From Chitinophaga varians (GTDB taxonomy: Bacteria > Bacteroidota > Bacteroidia > Chitinophagales > Chitinophagaceae), in NCBI RefSeq assembly GCF_014529945.1, contig NZ_JACVFB010000001.1:124001-188000 (forward strand): a stretch of 64,000 nt of DNA. Reading direction: 5' to 3'. Of the stretch, positions 10,170-18,729 are shown in pieces. The position numbers and the translations under genes are program-made. How positions within the stretch are numbered: the stretch's first letter is position 1; the number at the start of each line of letters is the position of its first letter. The notes below the pieces were generated by a model. The model was not told the DNA's origin, ran no database searches, and was given only the letters and a program-made list of their open reading frames with translations.

Positions 10170-11438
10170 ATGTTAAATGAGATGACCATGTCTAAAATCT
10201 GCACCCTCTTCAGCAGCCTTTCCGTGTTTGCTATGTCTTGTATGGCACAGGGTGGCGATCTCGATTACAACGGAAAAAAATTCGTTTTTAACAGCGTTCC
10301 TGCCCAATATAATGCTACCGCTCCTGCTGCTATCAAAGCGAAGGTAACTGCCGGTATACAGTCGGCTGTGGACCTCACCACGCTTTTGCCGGCAGGATAT
10401 AAAAAAGACGGATCTGTAGATTATACGGACTATCTGCAGAGCGGCCTCGACAAAAACAGGAATGTGGTGTTTCCTGATTTTCCGGTGCTGATCAGCAGCA
10501 AAGGGTTGACGGTGAACAGTAATTCCAACTTGTATTTTAAGCCGAATTCCAAGCTGATCATGCAGCCCAACAACCTGGAGAAATTTGAAATGCTGCGGGT
10601 GCATGGCGTGAATAATGTCAACATCTACAATGCTAATCTGGTGGGTGATCGTAAAGGCCATCTGGGTACCAGCGGCGAACACGGAATGGGCATCGCGCTG
10701 CGGTCGGCCAAAGATGTGAATATCTATAGCCCCCGCATCTCCAATTGCTGGGGCGACGGGATCTACATCGGCTGGCGTACCCGCGATGTGGTAGATGGGC
10801 ACTACATCCCCAGTGACAATATCAATATCTACAACGGCGTCATTGATTTTAACCGCAGAAACGGCATCTCTATCGTATGCGGCAGTAACATCAATATTCG
10901 CAATACCACCATCGCCAATACATACGGGACATTGCCCATGAGCGGCATCGATATCGAGCCCAATGAGCCAAAGGATGTGATCAACAATATCACCATTGAC
11001 AGCGTCACCACGTATAACAATGCCAGAGATGGTATCCTGATTGTGCTGACACGGCTGCCACAGGCTAACGGTAGCGCCAACACGAACATTGTGGTAAAAG
11101 ACCATGTGGATGATGGCTCCTACAGTGCATTTCGACTGGGTTCCGGTTTCCGCAAAACAGACCGGGAAATGAGTGGCCAGATTTCGGTGATCGATCCTGT
11201 CTGGAAAAATAATGAGATGCCTTTCCGTTTCCGGAGCAACTATCAGATGCTGCCAATAACCAGATTCAAAAATATCAAGGTGATGGGCGGCCCATCTGGC
11301 GCCGGTGCTGCCAACAAAGCTGCCCGTAGTACGATACAGGCTTTTAGCGCCCCGGTACAGAATGCAGGTCAGGATGCCGTAAAAAAAATGAAGGCCGGCC
11401 TTAGCAAAGAAAGCAAAATCAAGATAGAAGATAAATAA
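10170..11438 (+). CDS. Secreted right-handed parallel beta-helix protein (pectate-lyase/GH28-like fold)
   Basis: 422-aa protein with an N-terminal signal peptide (hydrophobic segment followed by MSCMAQGG). ATGs at 10170, 10182 and 10188 are all possible starts, and 10188 gives the tightest signal. The mature part shows rung-like repeats rich in Asn and Ile, such as VNIYNANLVGDRKG, NINIYNGVIDFNRRNGISI and NINIRNTTIANTY, the pattern of parallel beta-helix polysaccharide-active proteins. GDRKGHLGTSGEHGMGI resembles the active-site turn of the GH28/pectate-lyase superfamily. Located between the polymerase and a GT4, it probably trims, epimerises or cleaves the polymer (inference). The last ~55 residues are low-complexity Ala/Lys-rich and look linker-like. 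Confidence 0.82.
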   Translation: MLNEMTMSKICTLFSSLSVFAMSCMAQGGDLDYNGKKFVFNSVPAQYNATAPAAIKAKVTAGIQSAVDLTTLLPAGYKKDGSVDYTDYLQSGLDKNRNVVFPDFPVLISSKGLTVNSNSNLYFKPNSKLIMQPNNLEKFEMLRVHGVNNVNIYNANLVGDRKGHLGTSGEHGMGIALRSAKDVNIYSPRISNCWGDGIYIGWRTRDVVDGHYIPSDNINIYNGVIDFNRRNGISIVCGSNINIRNTTIANTYGTLPMSGIDIEPNEPKDVINNITIDSVTTYNNARDGILIVLTRLPQANGSANTNIVVKDHVDDGSYSAFRLGSGFRKTDREMSGQISVIDPVWKNNEMPFRFRSNYQMLPITRFKNIKVMGGPSGAGAANKAARSTIQAFSAPVQNAGQDAVKKMKAGLSKESKIKIEDK

Positions 11439-11457
11439 ATCAAGAACCGACATTATT

Positions 11458-12606
11458 ATGGCAAAACTGCTTGTACATGCATGGGTAGTGCACAGGGAAG
11501 GGGGAAGGTACTATTTGCCCTATACGCATTGGGTGTATCTGAAAGAGATAGTGAAATATTATGACGAAGTATGCCTCATGTCCCCGGTGCAAAAGCATTC
11601 GGGCACAGGTGCCAAAAACCTGATGGACATTGGCTGTTTCGATAACGTAAAAGTATATGCGTTACCGTATTCTCCCAACTATGTGAGGGCGGTACCCCAT
11701 TTTCCGGCTTATCTGAAAGCCTATCGCAAACTCAAAAATTATGATGAAGTATATGCCCGTTATCCGGTTCCTTTCGGATGGCTGGGCAAATTTTTCTTCA
11801 AAGGAAAAAAGAGGATCGTGCACTTCGTGGGCGACCCGGTAGACGCAGCCAGAACGAATCCCAACTTCAGCCGGCTAAAAAAGTTTACCATGATCACCCT
11901 TTTCATGCCAGAACATTCAGCCTATATGTGGGCTTGCAAGGGAGCATCGGTATTTACCAATGGTCATCATCTCAGGGATAAGCTGACCGGCTGGGGTATT
12001 CAGGCAAAGGCTGTCATTTCTTCCACGCTTAATGATGCAGATTTCTATGCGAAGGAAATCAATGGTATCAGTGAAGAGGGGCCTAAATTGCTGTATGTAG
12101 GATATCTGCGAAAAGCGAAAGGAGTGGAGACGGTCATCCGTTCTTTTCAGATCGTACAACGGAAATATCCCGGCTCCCGCCTGACGGTGGTCGGCTCCGG
12201 TGAGTTTGAACGCGAACTGAAAGACCTCGCCGCCGTTTTGCACCTCGACGGGCATATTCATTTTGCCGGTCATGTCGATAACCGGGAAGAACTGAACAAT
12301 TATCTGCGCTCGCATGACATTTTCTGCTTCGCCAGTTTGTCGGAAGGGTCGCCCCGCGTGATCCTCGAAGCCATGGCCAATAGCCTCGCGGTGGTCAGTA
12401 CGCCTGTAGGCTCCCTGCCTAATGTTTTTGAGGACAAGGAAGATATCCTGTTTGCTGATTTTAATGACCATGAGGCTTTTTATCACCGGGTAGACACCCT
12501 CGTAAAAGATAGCACTTTAAGGCGGCAGTTGAGTGATAAGGCATACAACAAAGTAAGAGGATTTACCATCGAAGGGTTTATTAAAAGTATTTTTCATGAA
12601 GGTTAA
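11458..12606 (+). CDS. Glycosyltransferase family 4
   Basis: 382-aa GT-B glycosyltransferase. The N-terminal domain lacks the common GG loop but has HAWVVHREGGRYYLPYTHWVY. The donor-binding domain carries LLYVGYLRKAKGVETVIRSF and FASLSEGSPRVILEAMANSL, including the E-x7-E pair. It is one of three GT4 enzymes in the locus and should act on the lipid-linked repeat unit in the cytoplasm. Its last 11 bases overlap the start of the acyltransferase gene, so the two are probably translationally coupled. Confidence 0.88.
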   Translation: MAKLLVHAWVVHREGGRYYLPYTHWVYLKEIVKYYDEVCLMSPVQKHSGTGAKNLMDIGCFDNVKVYALPYSPNYVRAVPHFPAYLKAYRKLKNYDEVYARYPVPFGWLGKFFFKGKKRIVHFVGDPVDAARTNPNFSRLKKFTMITLFMPEHSAYMWACKGASVFTNGHHLRDKLTGWGIQAKAVISSTLNDADFYAKEINGISEEGPKLLYVGYLRKAKGVETVIRSFQIVQRKYPGSRLTVVGSGEFERELKDLAAVLHLDGHIHFAGHVDNREELNNYLRSHDIFCFASLSEGSPRVILEAMANSLAVVSTPVGSLPNVFEDKEDILFADFNDHEAFYHRVDTLVKDSTLRRQLSDKAYNKVRGFTIEGFIKSIFHEG

Positions 12607-13105
12607 AGTATCTATCCTATATTCCTGGCTGGTGAAAATGGTTACCTTTCTGTTGCCCAATATACCTGTGTTTATGCGTTTCAGGGGATTCCTGTATTCG
12701 CTGATGATGAAAGGTTGCGGGCGCAATTTTCAGGTAACGTCCACGGCTGTATTGAATTCCCTGGCCGGACTGGAAGTGGGCCATAACGTATATATTGCGC
12801 ATCACACCGTACTCATTGGCATAGACATTGAAATTGGCAATGAAGTGATCATAGGCCCTAATTGTATTATCTCTTCCGGCAATCATACCTTTTTAAATAA
12901 CTCTTACCGCTATGGGAAATCCCTGCGGCGCCCGGTGAAAATCGGCGCCGGATCATGGATTGCCGGCAACTGCTCCGTATTGGGCGGCAGCTTGCTACCG
13001 GAACGCTCGGTACTGGGCGCCGGTGCGGTGCTGAATAAAAAATACGATACTGCCGATGGCTTGTATGGCGGCATTCCGGCGGTATTCATAAAAAAAATGC
13101 GATGA
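12596..13105 (+). CDS. Left-handed beta-helix (hexapeptide) O- or N-acyltransferase
   Basis: 169-aa acyltransferase of the WcaF/maltose-acetyltransferase type. Hexapeptide-repeat turns are visible from about residue 55 onward: VYIAHHTVLIGIDIEIGNEVIIGPNCIIS is one run (given in parts: VYIAHHTVLIG and IEIGNEVIIGPNC). The loop SSGNHTF carries the catalytic-type histidine, followed by GAGSWIAGNCSVLGG. It should transfer an acetyl or other acyl group from CoA to a sugar of the repeat unit. It overlaps the preceding GT4 by 11 nt and the next GT4 by four nt (ATGA). It lacks the N-terminal Rossmann domain of PglD, so assignment as the bacillosamine N-acetyltransferase is possible but not supported directly. 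Confidence 0.88.
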   Translation: MKVKVSILYSWLVKMVTFLLPNIPVFMRFRGFLYSLMMKGCGRNFQVTSTAVLNSLAGLEVGHNVYIAHHTVLIGIDIEIGNEVIIGPNCIISSGNHTFLNNSYRYGKSLRRPVKIGAGSWIAGNCSVLGGSLLPERSVLGAGAVLNKKYDTADGLYGGIPAVFIKKMR

Positions 13106-14325
13106 GGATACTATATATACATCAATATTTTGCCATGCCTGCCTCTTCTGGAGGTACCCGTTCCTATGATCTGGCCACCCGGTTCGCCAAAGCCGGGCAT
13201 CAGGTGCAGGTGATCACGACCAGCTCCTTTCTGAAGCAGTATACTTTCACCGACACCTGGACGGTCATGGAGGTGGATGGTATTGAACTGCATGTGCTCA
13301 ATCTGGAGTACAGCAATAAAATGAGCTTTGCTAAAAGAGCGCTCACCTTCGTGAAATTTGTGGCTAAGTCCACCATGCGGGTATTAAAACTAAAGGGAGA
13401 TGTGGTACTGGCTACCAGCACGCCCATTACTATCGCTGTACCTGCCATGATCAAACGTTCCCTGCACAGGGTACCATTTATTTTTGAAGTGCGTGATGTA
13501 TGGCCGGAAGTGCCGGTGGCCATGGGCATCATCAACAATAAACTGCTGGTGGGCCTGCTGAACCGCTTTGAAAAGCGCATCTATAAAAGAGCGGCGCATA
13601 TCGTACCGCTATCGGATGACATGAAACGGTCTATCGAAGAGCGCACGGCCGTCCCCGTTAAGAAGATGTCTGTCATCCCTAATATATCAGAAGTGGTCCG
13701 GTTTGGCAAGTATGATTCCGGTAAGAGCATCCTGAACGGGTTGCTGGGTTTCACACCGGAGAAGGTAGTGTTGTACGCCGGCACGTTGGGTATGGTCAAC
13801 GGGTTGCGTTACCTGGTGGATTTGTCGGTCCACATGCTTCGGCTGGATGACAGCGTCAAATTTATTGTCTTCGGTGATGGCATGGAAAAAGCGGCGCTGA
13901 CGGAATATGCCGAGGAAAAAGGCGTGCTGGGGATCAACTTATTTTTTTTCGACCCTGTGCCCAAGTCTCAGTTGTCGCAGCTCTATTACGAGTGTACTAT
14001 CGCCAGTTCCTTTGTGATACCGGTACCGGAGCTGTGGGCTAATTCGGCCAACAAGTTCTTTGACTGTCTCGCGGCGGGCCGGCCGATATTGATTAACCAT
14101 CGTGGATGGCAGGCCAATGTGATAGAACAGGAGAACGTGGGTTTTGTGATGCATTATGACACCGCGGATATGCCGGTGGAAGCGAGGCGGTTTGCCGAAT
14201 ATATCAATGACAAGACGCTGTTGCAGCGCCAACAGGCCAAGGCGAAGTTACTGGCGCAGCAGCGTTATTCGCTGGATATTGCCGCCGGCGCTTACCTAAA
14301 AATTCTCGACCATGTTGTATCGTAG
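13102..14325 (+). CDS. Glycosyltransferase family 4, WbuB-like
   Basis: 407-aa GT4. The opening MRILYIHQYFAMPASSGGTR is the hallmark of WbuB/WcaI-like transferases. The acceptor domain includes FIFEVRDVWPEVPVAMG, a motif also typical of that group. The donor domain contains VVLYAGTLGMVNGLRYLVD and a C-terminal SANKFFDCLAAGRPILIN, which replaces the classical E-x7-E by a shorter form, as in WbuB. Start and stop overlap neighbours on both sides (four nt before, 14 nt after), so the acyltransferase, this enzyme and the PglC-like transferase are tightly coupled. Confidence 0.9.
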   Translation: MRILYIHQYFAMPASSGGTRSYDLATRFAKAGHQVQVITTSSFLKQYTFTDTWTVMEVDGIELHVLNLEYSNKMSFAKRALTFVKFVAKSTMRVLKLKGDVVLATSTPITIAVPAMIKRSLHRVPFIFEVRDVWPEVPVAMGIINNKLLVGLLNRFEKRIYKRAAHIVPLSDDMKRSIEERTAVPVKKMSVIPNISEVVRFGKYDSGKSILNGLLGFTPEKVVLYAGTLGMVNGLRYLVDLSVHMLRLDDSVKFIVFGDGMEKAALTEYAEEKGVLGINLFFFDPVPKSQLSQLYYECTIASSFVIPVPELWANSANKFFDCLAAGRPILINHRGWQANVIEQENVGFVMHYDTADMPVEARRFAEYINDKTLLQRQQAKAKLLAQQRYSLDIAAGAYLKILDHVVS

Positions 14326-14926
14326 TTTCTTAAAGCGCTGGCTGGACGTATGGGTGGCTTTTACCGCGCTGCTGCTGTTGTCGCCGGTGTTTGTGGTGAT
14401 AACGGTGTTGTTGTATGTGGCCAATAGCGGAAAGCCATTTTTTCTGCAGCCTCGCCCGGGTAAGCAGGGGCGGGTGTTTCGGGTAATCAAGTATAAAACG
14501 ATGAATGACAGGCGGGGGCCGGACGGAGCGTTGTTACCGGACGAAGCGCGGCTGACGGCTGTCGGAAAATTCGTCCGCAAAACATCGCTCGACGAAATTC
14601 CGCAGCTGATCAATGTCCTCAAAGGTGATATGAGCCTGATTGGTCCGCGGCCGCTGCTGGTAGATTACCTCGAACTGTATTCGCCCAGGCAGGCGCGGCG
14701 GCATGAAGTGAGGCCCGGTATTACCGGCTGGGCACAGGTGAACGGCCGTAACGCCATCAGCTGGACGCAGAAGTTTGAGCTGGACGTGTGGTATGTGGAC
14801 CACCTGCGTTTTGGGCTCGATGTCAAAATCCTGTTCATGACTATTATCAAAGTATTTAAATCAGAAGGTATTTCACAGGCAGGACATGTATCATCCGAAC
14901 GGTTTACCGGAAAAGTGAACGCCTGA
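14312..14926 (+). CDS. pglC: PglC-like initiating phosphoglycosyl transferase (monotopic PGT)
   Basis: 204-aa bacterial sugar transferase that transfers a sugar-1-phosphate from a UDP-sugar to undecaprenyl phosphate, the committed step of repeat-unit synthesis. One N-terminal hydrophobic re-entrant helix (about residues 10-35) precedes the catalytic core: PGKQGRVFRVIKYKTM, then RKTSLDEIPQLINVLKGDMS with the Asp-Glu catalytic dyad, then IGPRPLL and RPGITGWAQVNGRNAI. The short length without extra N-terminal membrane helices marks the PglC type as opposed to WcaJ. With the dehydratase at the window start and the aminotransferase downstream, the likely donor is a UDP-4-amino-4,6-dideoxy-HexNAc or its acylated form (inference). 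Confidence 0.92.
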   Translation: MLYRSFLKRWLDVWVAFTALLLLSPVFVVITVLLYVANSGKPFFLQPRPGKQGRVFRVIKYKTMNDRRGPDGALLPDEARLTAVGKFVRKTSLDEIPQLINVLKGDMSLIGPRPLLVDYLELYSPRQARRHEVRPGITGWAQVNGRNAISWTQKFELDVWYVDHLRFGLDVKILFMTIIKVFKSEGISQAGHVSSERFTGKVNA

Positions 14927-14962
14927 TTATTAACCATATCCTTATTGAAAAATTTATCAATT

Positions 14963-16093
14963 ATGAGCGAAAAAATTTGGCTCTCATCCCCTCATATGGG
15001 CGGCACAGAACAACGTTTTGTTACCACGGCTTTTGAAACCAACTGGGTTGCTCCGTTGGGCAGCAATGTAGACGGTTTTGAACACGACCTGGAACAGTTC
15101 CTGCAAGGTAGTCATGTAGCGGCGCTTTCTTCAGGCACTGCAGCACTGCACCTGGCGCTGATTCTGACCGGTGTAGGCGCCGGCGATGAAGTGATCTGCC
15201 AGAGCATGACCTTTTCAGCATCCGCCAACCCTATTGTTTATCAGGGCGCCACGCCGGTATTTATAGACAGTGAGAAAGATACCTGGAATATGGACCCGGT
15301 GTTACTGGAACAAGCTATCAAAGACCGGATGGCAAAAGGAAAAAAGCCTAAGGCGATCGTCCCTGTTCATCTATACGGTATGCCGGCCAAAATGAATGAG
15401 ATACTGGCAGTGGCCGCAAAATATGAGATTCCCGTTATCGAGGATGCTGCAGAGGCACTCGGTTCCCGGTATCACAACAAAGCCTGTGGCACGTTGGGTG
15501 ACTTTGGCGTGTTGAGCTTCAACGGCAACAAGATTATCACCACCAGCGGCGGCGGCGCACTGACAGGCAAGGACCAGGCGGCTATCGCAAAGTCCCGCTT
15601 CCTCGCCAGCCAGGCCAGAGATCCGGCGCCGCATTATGAGCATACCCATATCGGTTATAACTACCGGATGAGTAACATTTGCGCCGGTATCGGCCGCGGT
15701 CAGATGGAAGTGCTGGCCAAAAGAGTGGAACAACGCCGAAGTAATTATCAGCATTACCTGAAAACGTTAGGTGACCTGCCAGGTGTTACTTTTGTGGCAG
15801 AACCTTCCGGCTCCTTCAGTAATCGCTGGCTCAGCACCGTACTAATCGATCCCGCACAAAGTAATGGCATCACCCGCGAAATCATTCGCCTGGCGCTCGA
15901 CAAACACATCATCGAATCGAGGCCGCTGTGGAAACCCATGCACCTGCAACCTGTTTTCGCCGACGCGCCTGCTTATGTGAACGGCGTGTCCGAACAACTC
16001 TTCGAATATGGCCTGTGCCTGCCCAGCGGTTCCAACCTGACAACAGCGCAATTGGAACAGACTACAAATATTATTCGCACACTCTGGAAATAA
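14963..16093 (+). CDS. pglE: DegT/DnrJ/EryC1/StrS-family sugar aminotransferase, PglE-like
   Basis: PLP-dependent 4-aminotransferase, 376 aa from ATG 14963. A TTG at 14945 is in frame but adds six unneeded residues. The fold-type I active site shows VLSFNGNKIITTSGGG, with the PLP lysine at about residue 190. VIEDAAEALGSRY gives the Asp that contacts the PLP nitrogen, and SGTAALHLAL is the phosphate-binding region. NYRMSNICAGIGRGQ is typical of PglE/UDP-4-keto-6-deoxy-GlcNAc transaminases. It should aminate the keto sugar made by the CapD/PglF-like protein at the start of the window. It is the last gene of the long polysaccharide run and a terminator follows. Confidence 0.93.
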   Translation: MSEKIWLSSPHMGGTEQRFVTTAFETNWVAPLGSNVDGFEHDLEQFLQGSHVAALSSGTAALHLALILTGVGAGDEVICQSMTFSASANPIVYQGATPVFIDSEKDTWNMDPVLLEQAIKDRMAKGKKPKAIVPVHLYGMPAKMNEILAVAAKYEIPVIEDAAEALGSRYHNKACGTLGDFGVLSFNGNKIITTSGGGALTGKDQAAIAKSRFLASQARDPAPHYEHTHIGYNYRMSNICAGIGRGQMEVLAKRVEQRRSNYQHYLKTLGDLPGVTFVAEPSGSFSNRWLSTVLIDPAQSNGITREIIRLALDKHIIESRPLWKPMHLQPVFADAPAYVNGVSEQLFEYGLCLPSGSNLTTAQLEQTTNIIRTLWK

Positions 16094-16124
16094 ATCACAG
16101 TGTTACCAAATATTTAAAATTGAT

Positions 16125-16153
16125 AACGGTCCCGCATATACGGGACCGTTTTT
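16125..16153 (+). terminator. Intrinsic terminator ending the polysaccharide gene run
   Basis: A perfect 10-bp stem (16125-16134 with 16141-16150, AACGGTCCCG pairing with CGGGACCGTT), six-base loop CATATA, then a T run to 16153. It lies 32 nt after the aminotransferase stop and should end transcription from the export locus. Confidence 0.9.
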
Positions 16154-16268
16154 CGTTTATATCTTAGCCCGGAATTTCTTCCGAAAACATTAATTAGTAA
16201 TCCAAATCGTTTGTCATGTATAATAAATTATTTTTTAGTTTAAAATAGATATTTTTTTTATTAATGAG

Positions 16269-16276
16269 TATATTTG
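16269..16276 (+). promoter_or_regulatory. Candidate promoter -7 box (TATATTTG)
   Basis: TATATTTG matches the Bacteroidota primary-sigma -7 consensus TAnnTTTG, within an AT-rich stretch 78 nt before the ATG of the CHU_C-domain gene. I see no clear TTTG -33 box at the right spacing. Its presence after the terminator suggests that the adhesin-like gene has its own transcript. Confidence 0.4.
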
Positions 16277-16353
16277 CGCATTAATTTCAACTTAAAGGGG
16301 CTGTCAATCGTTTCCCGATTATAACCATATTTTTTTTGGAGTACTGTTCTACT

Positions 16354-17907
16354 ATGAAGCGTGTCATTACTATATGCAGGAGCGTGTATGTCACAGCTGT
16401 TGCTGCGCTCGTAACATGCCTTTCCTTTTCCCTCCATGCTCAGGACATCGAAATCAAAAATCCTTCTCTGGAAGGCCCGCCAAGAGCAGCGGCAGCACCA
16501 CCGGAATGGACGATCATCAATAATTCACCGGACATTCAGCCAGGGTGCTGCACCGTCAGTAAACCACCTTCTGATGGCAACACCTACAGCGGTATGATCA
16601 GCGACGCCAGCATGGAGGAAGGTATTTCCCAGAAACTTTCTGCTGCCATCAAGGGCGGAAGAGCTTATACGTTCTCTGTGGACCTGGCATATCCGCCGGT
16701 GTATTTCGGTCAGAAAACATGTTACGGCGGATTCGTGGTGTACGGCGGCAATACCCCGGGCGCAAAAGAAGAGGTACTGTGGAAGTCGCCGGCATTCAGA
16801 CATACCGACTGGAAACGCTACCGGATTGAGTTTGCTCCAACAAAAGATTATGCCTACATCCTGTTGTGCAACTATTATATTCCCTGTAGCGACGCTAAAC
16901 TGGGAGGGGTATTGGTAGACAACCTCTCACCGTACATCCAGGAAATCCCACGTATCACGTTAACGACTACGGCTACCTGTAAAGGCGCCAACATGGGCGC
17001 CGCCCGGGTAGACGTACTCTCGGGCCCGTTACCCTATACATTTAAATGGATGCCCGGCGGACAGACGACCCATAGCATCGATCACTTATCCGCCGGCAGT
17101 TATGAAGTAACAGTCACCGGCGCTAACGGGGCATATGCCACTGCCACCGCCCGCATCGATGCGGTGGAGCTGCAAAACAAAATTACCATAACACCCTCTA
17201 AGTGTTATGGTGATAATACGAACGAAATATCGCTGGTCACCACCGGAGGGAAACCTCCCTACCGGTACTACCTGAACGGCTCCGATCATCCGCAATACAC
17301 ACCGGAGTTCCGCGATCTGCACCCCGGGAAATACCTGCTGCTGGCGAAAGATGAAATGGGCTGTTCATCACCGGAGGAAAATGTAACGGTGACAGAACCA
17401 GCCCCGTTACAACTCGCAGCAGCACAGGTGAAAGATATCAGTTGCAGCGAAACGCACGACGGACAAATTGCAGTGGTCCTCTCCGGAGGCACGCAGCCCT
17501 ATTACTACCGCCTGGAAACAGGGGAGTGGCAGTCGGACAGTGTCTGGAAAAAACTGGATGAAGGGCGTTATTATTTTATGGCGAAAGATAAAAACGAATG
17601 TCAGCTAAGAGGATCGGCAGAAATTATCCGCAACTACCGCCAATGTGCCGTTTATGTGCCAACAGCATTCAGTCCGAATGGCGACGGCCGCAATGATTTG
17701 TTCCGCTGCCGTATCAATGACGATATCACAGAGTACAGATTACAGGTCTTTAATCGCTGGGGAACGCTGGTGTTTCAGAGCAACGACCCCGGTCAGGCCT
17801 GGGACGGGCTCCGGCAGCCTGCCGGGGGATACGTCTGGGTACTGACTTACACCGACAGCAAGCTGCAGGCACGCAAGCAACAGGGCAGCTTGGTGCTGGT
17901 GCGTTAG
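16354..17907 (+). CDS. T9SS gliding-motility-associated C-terminal domain (CHU_C) protein with SprB-type repeats
   Basis: 517-aa secreted surface protein. The start is ATG 16354, six codons inside a frame that can also open at TTG 16336, because it gives a clean signal peptide (MKRVITI..., hydrophobic core, cleavage near SLHAQD). A galactose-binding-like N-terminal domain with several Cys (about residues 30-200) is followed by three Ig-like SprB-type repeats, recognisable from ATCKGANMGAARV, CYGDNTNEISLVTTGG and ISCSETHDGQIAVVLSGG. The C-terminus is a CHU_C domain: VPTAFSPNGDGRNDLF, LQVFNRWGTLVFQS and GGYVWVLTY. CHU_C is a type B sorting signal for T9SS, so the protein should end on the cell surface or outside. 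It sits between the EPS genes and the phosphatase, which hints at a role in capsule or adhesion. Confidence 0.9.
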   Translation: MKRVITICRSVYVTAVAALVTCLSFSLHAQDIEIKNPSLEGPPRAAAAPPEWTIINNSPDIQPGCCTVSKPPSDGNTYSGMISDASMEEGISQKLSAAIKGGRAYTFSVDLAYPPVYFGQKTCYGGFVVYGGNTPGAKEEVLWKSPAFRHTDWKRYRIEFAPTKDYAYILLCNYYIPCSDAKLGGVLVDNLSPYIQEIPRITLTTTATCKGANMGAARVDVLSGPLPYTFKWMPGGQTTHSIDHLSAGSYEVTVTGANGAYATATARIDAVELQNKITITPSKCYGDNTNEISLVTTGGKPPYRYYLNGSDHPQYTPEFRDLHPGKYLLLAKDEMGCSSPEENVTVTEPAPLQLAAAQVKDISCSETHDGQIAVVLSGGTQPYYYRLETGEWQSDSVWKKLDEGRYYFMAKDKNECQLRGSAEIIRNYRQCAVYVPTAFSPNGDGRNDLFRCRINDDITEYRLQVFNRWGTLVFQSNDPGQAWDGLRQPAGGYVWVLTYTDSKLQARKQQGSLVLVR

Positions 17908-17912
17908 CCATG

Positions 17913-18665
17913 TTATCGGCTCGCCGTTAATTTATTGTTTTTAAAAGGATATTGTTCCAGCCGTTTCAGCAGCTTTTTGTTCTGCGTAATTTCCTGTATC
18001 GCCTGCATATGTTTTTCATGATGCAGGTCAGTGCCGATGTAATCGATCATATTGGCCTCCAATAGCTGCGTGGCAGCCTGTTGCACGTGTTTGCCGTAAT
18101 AGCCGGTGAGTGACAGCAGGTTCATTTGCAGTTGGCATCCCCACGATTTAAATTCCTTGTATTGATTGAAATTTTTGTGGCAATAGTTGTATCGTTCCGG
18201 ATGCGCAAGCAGTGGCATATATCCCCGTGCACTGAGCTGAAACAGCCAATGGTGCATCTGTGGCGGTGCAGACACAAACGAAATTTCCACGAGCACCAGC
18301 CGGCCGTTGAGCGTCAGCAGCGGTGATTTCAACAGTTGTTCGAACTGCTCGTCCATATAATACTCCGCTGCATAATTAAAAGGCACGTTGATCTGTTGCG
18401 CAGCCAGTGCGGCCTCTACCTCGAGGTATGGACCATGGAGGGTTTCCTGTGAATTAGGATACCGGTCCATCATAATGTGAGGAGTGGTAATAATTTTCTG
18501 AATACCCAGTTCATGCAGTTGAGTTACAAATGCTACACTGGTGGCTACATCGGGAACGCCGTCATCGACCCCCGGGATCAGGTGCGAATGGATGTCAGTT
18601 TCAATGCCTGACAGGAAAGGTTCCAACAATTTGCCAGCATCCCGCTTTTTCCTGAAGAAGAACAT
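17913..18665 (-). CDS. CpsB/YwqE-type PHP-domain tyrosine phosphatase
   Basis: 250-aa metal-dependent protein-tyrosine phosphatase of the polymerase and histidinol phosphatase (PHP) fold. Metal-ligand motifs are DIHSHLIPGVDDG (residues 24-36), KIITTPHIM, LAHPERYNYC and YIGTDLHHEKH. The family dephosphorylates the tyrosine cluster of BY-kinases, so its likely target is the Tyr-rich tail of the Wzc protein at 1541-3937 (inference from family and locus). It is convergent with the CHU_C gene with only five nt between the two stop codons. No intrinsic terminator is seen between them. Confidence 0.92.
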   Translation of the reverse strand: MFFFRKKRDAGKLLEPFLSGIETDIHSHLIPGVDDGVPDVATSVAFVTQLHELGIQKIITTPHIMMDRYPNSQETLHGPYLEVEAALAAQQINVPFNYAAEYYMDEQFEQLLKSPLLTLNGRLVLVEISFVSAPPQMHHWLFQLSARGYMPLLAHPERYNYCHKNFNQYKEFKSWGCQLQMNLLSLTGYYGKHVQQAATQLLEANMIDYIGTDLHHEKHMQAIQEITQNKKLLKRLEQYPFKNNKLTASR

Positions 18666-18729
18666 GGTTAAATTTTCCTTTGATTTTTCAGGACTATGGT
18701 TCGCAAAATCTTTGCCACAGATTAAATGG

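Noticed and set aside
10173..11453. 426-codon open frame on the minus strand
   Set aside because: It lies fully antisense to the beta-helix gene, which has a signal peptide and repeat structure. The minus frame has no recognisable motif or signal and is His/Asp/Val-rich in the way of antisense frames of GC-containing genes.
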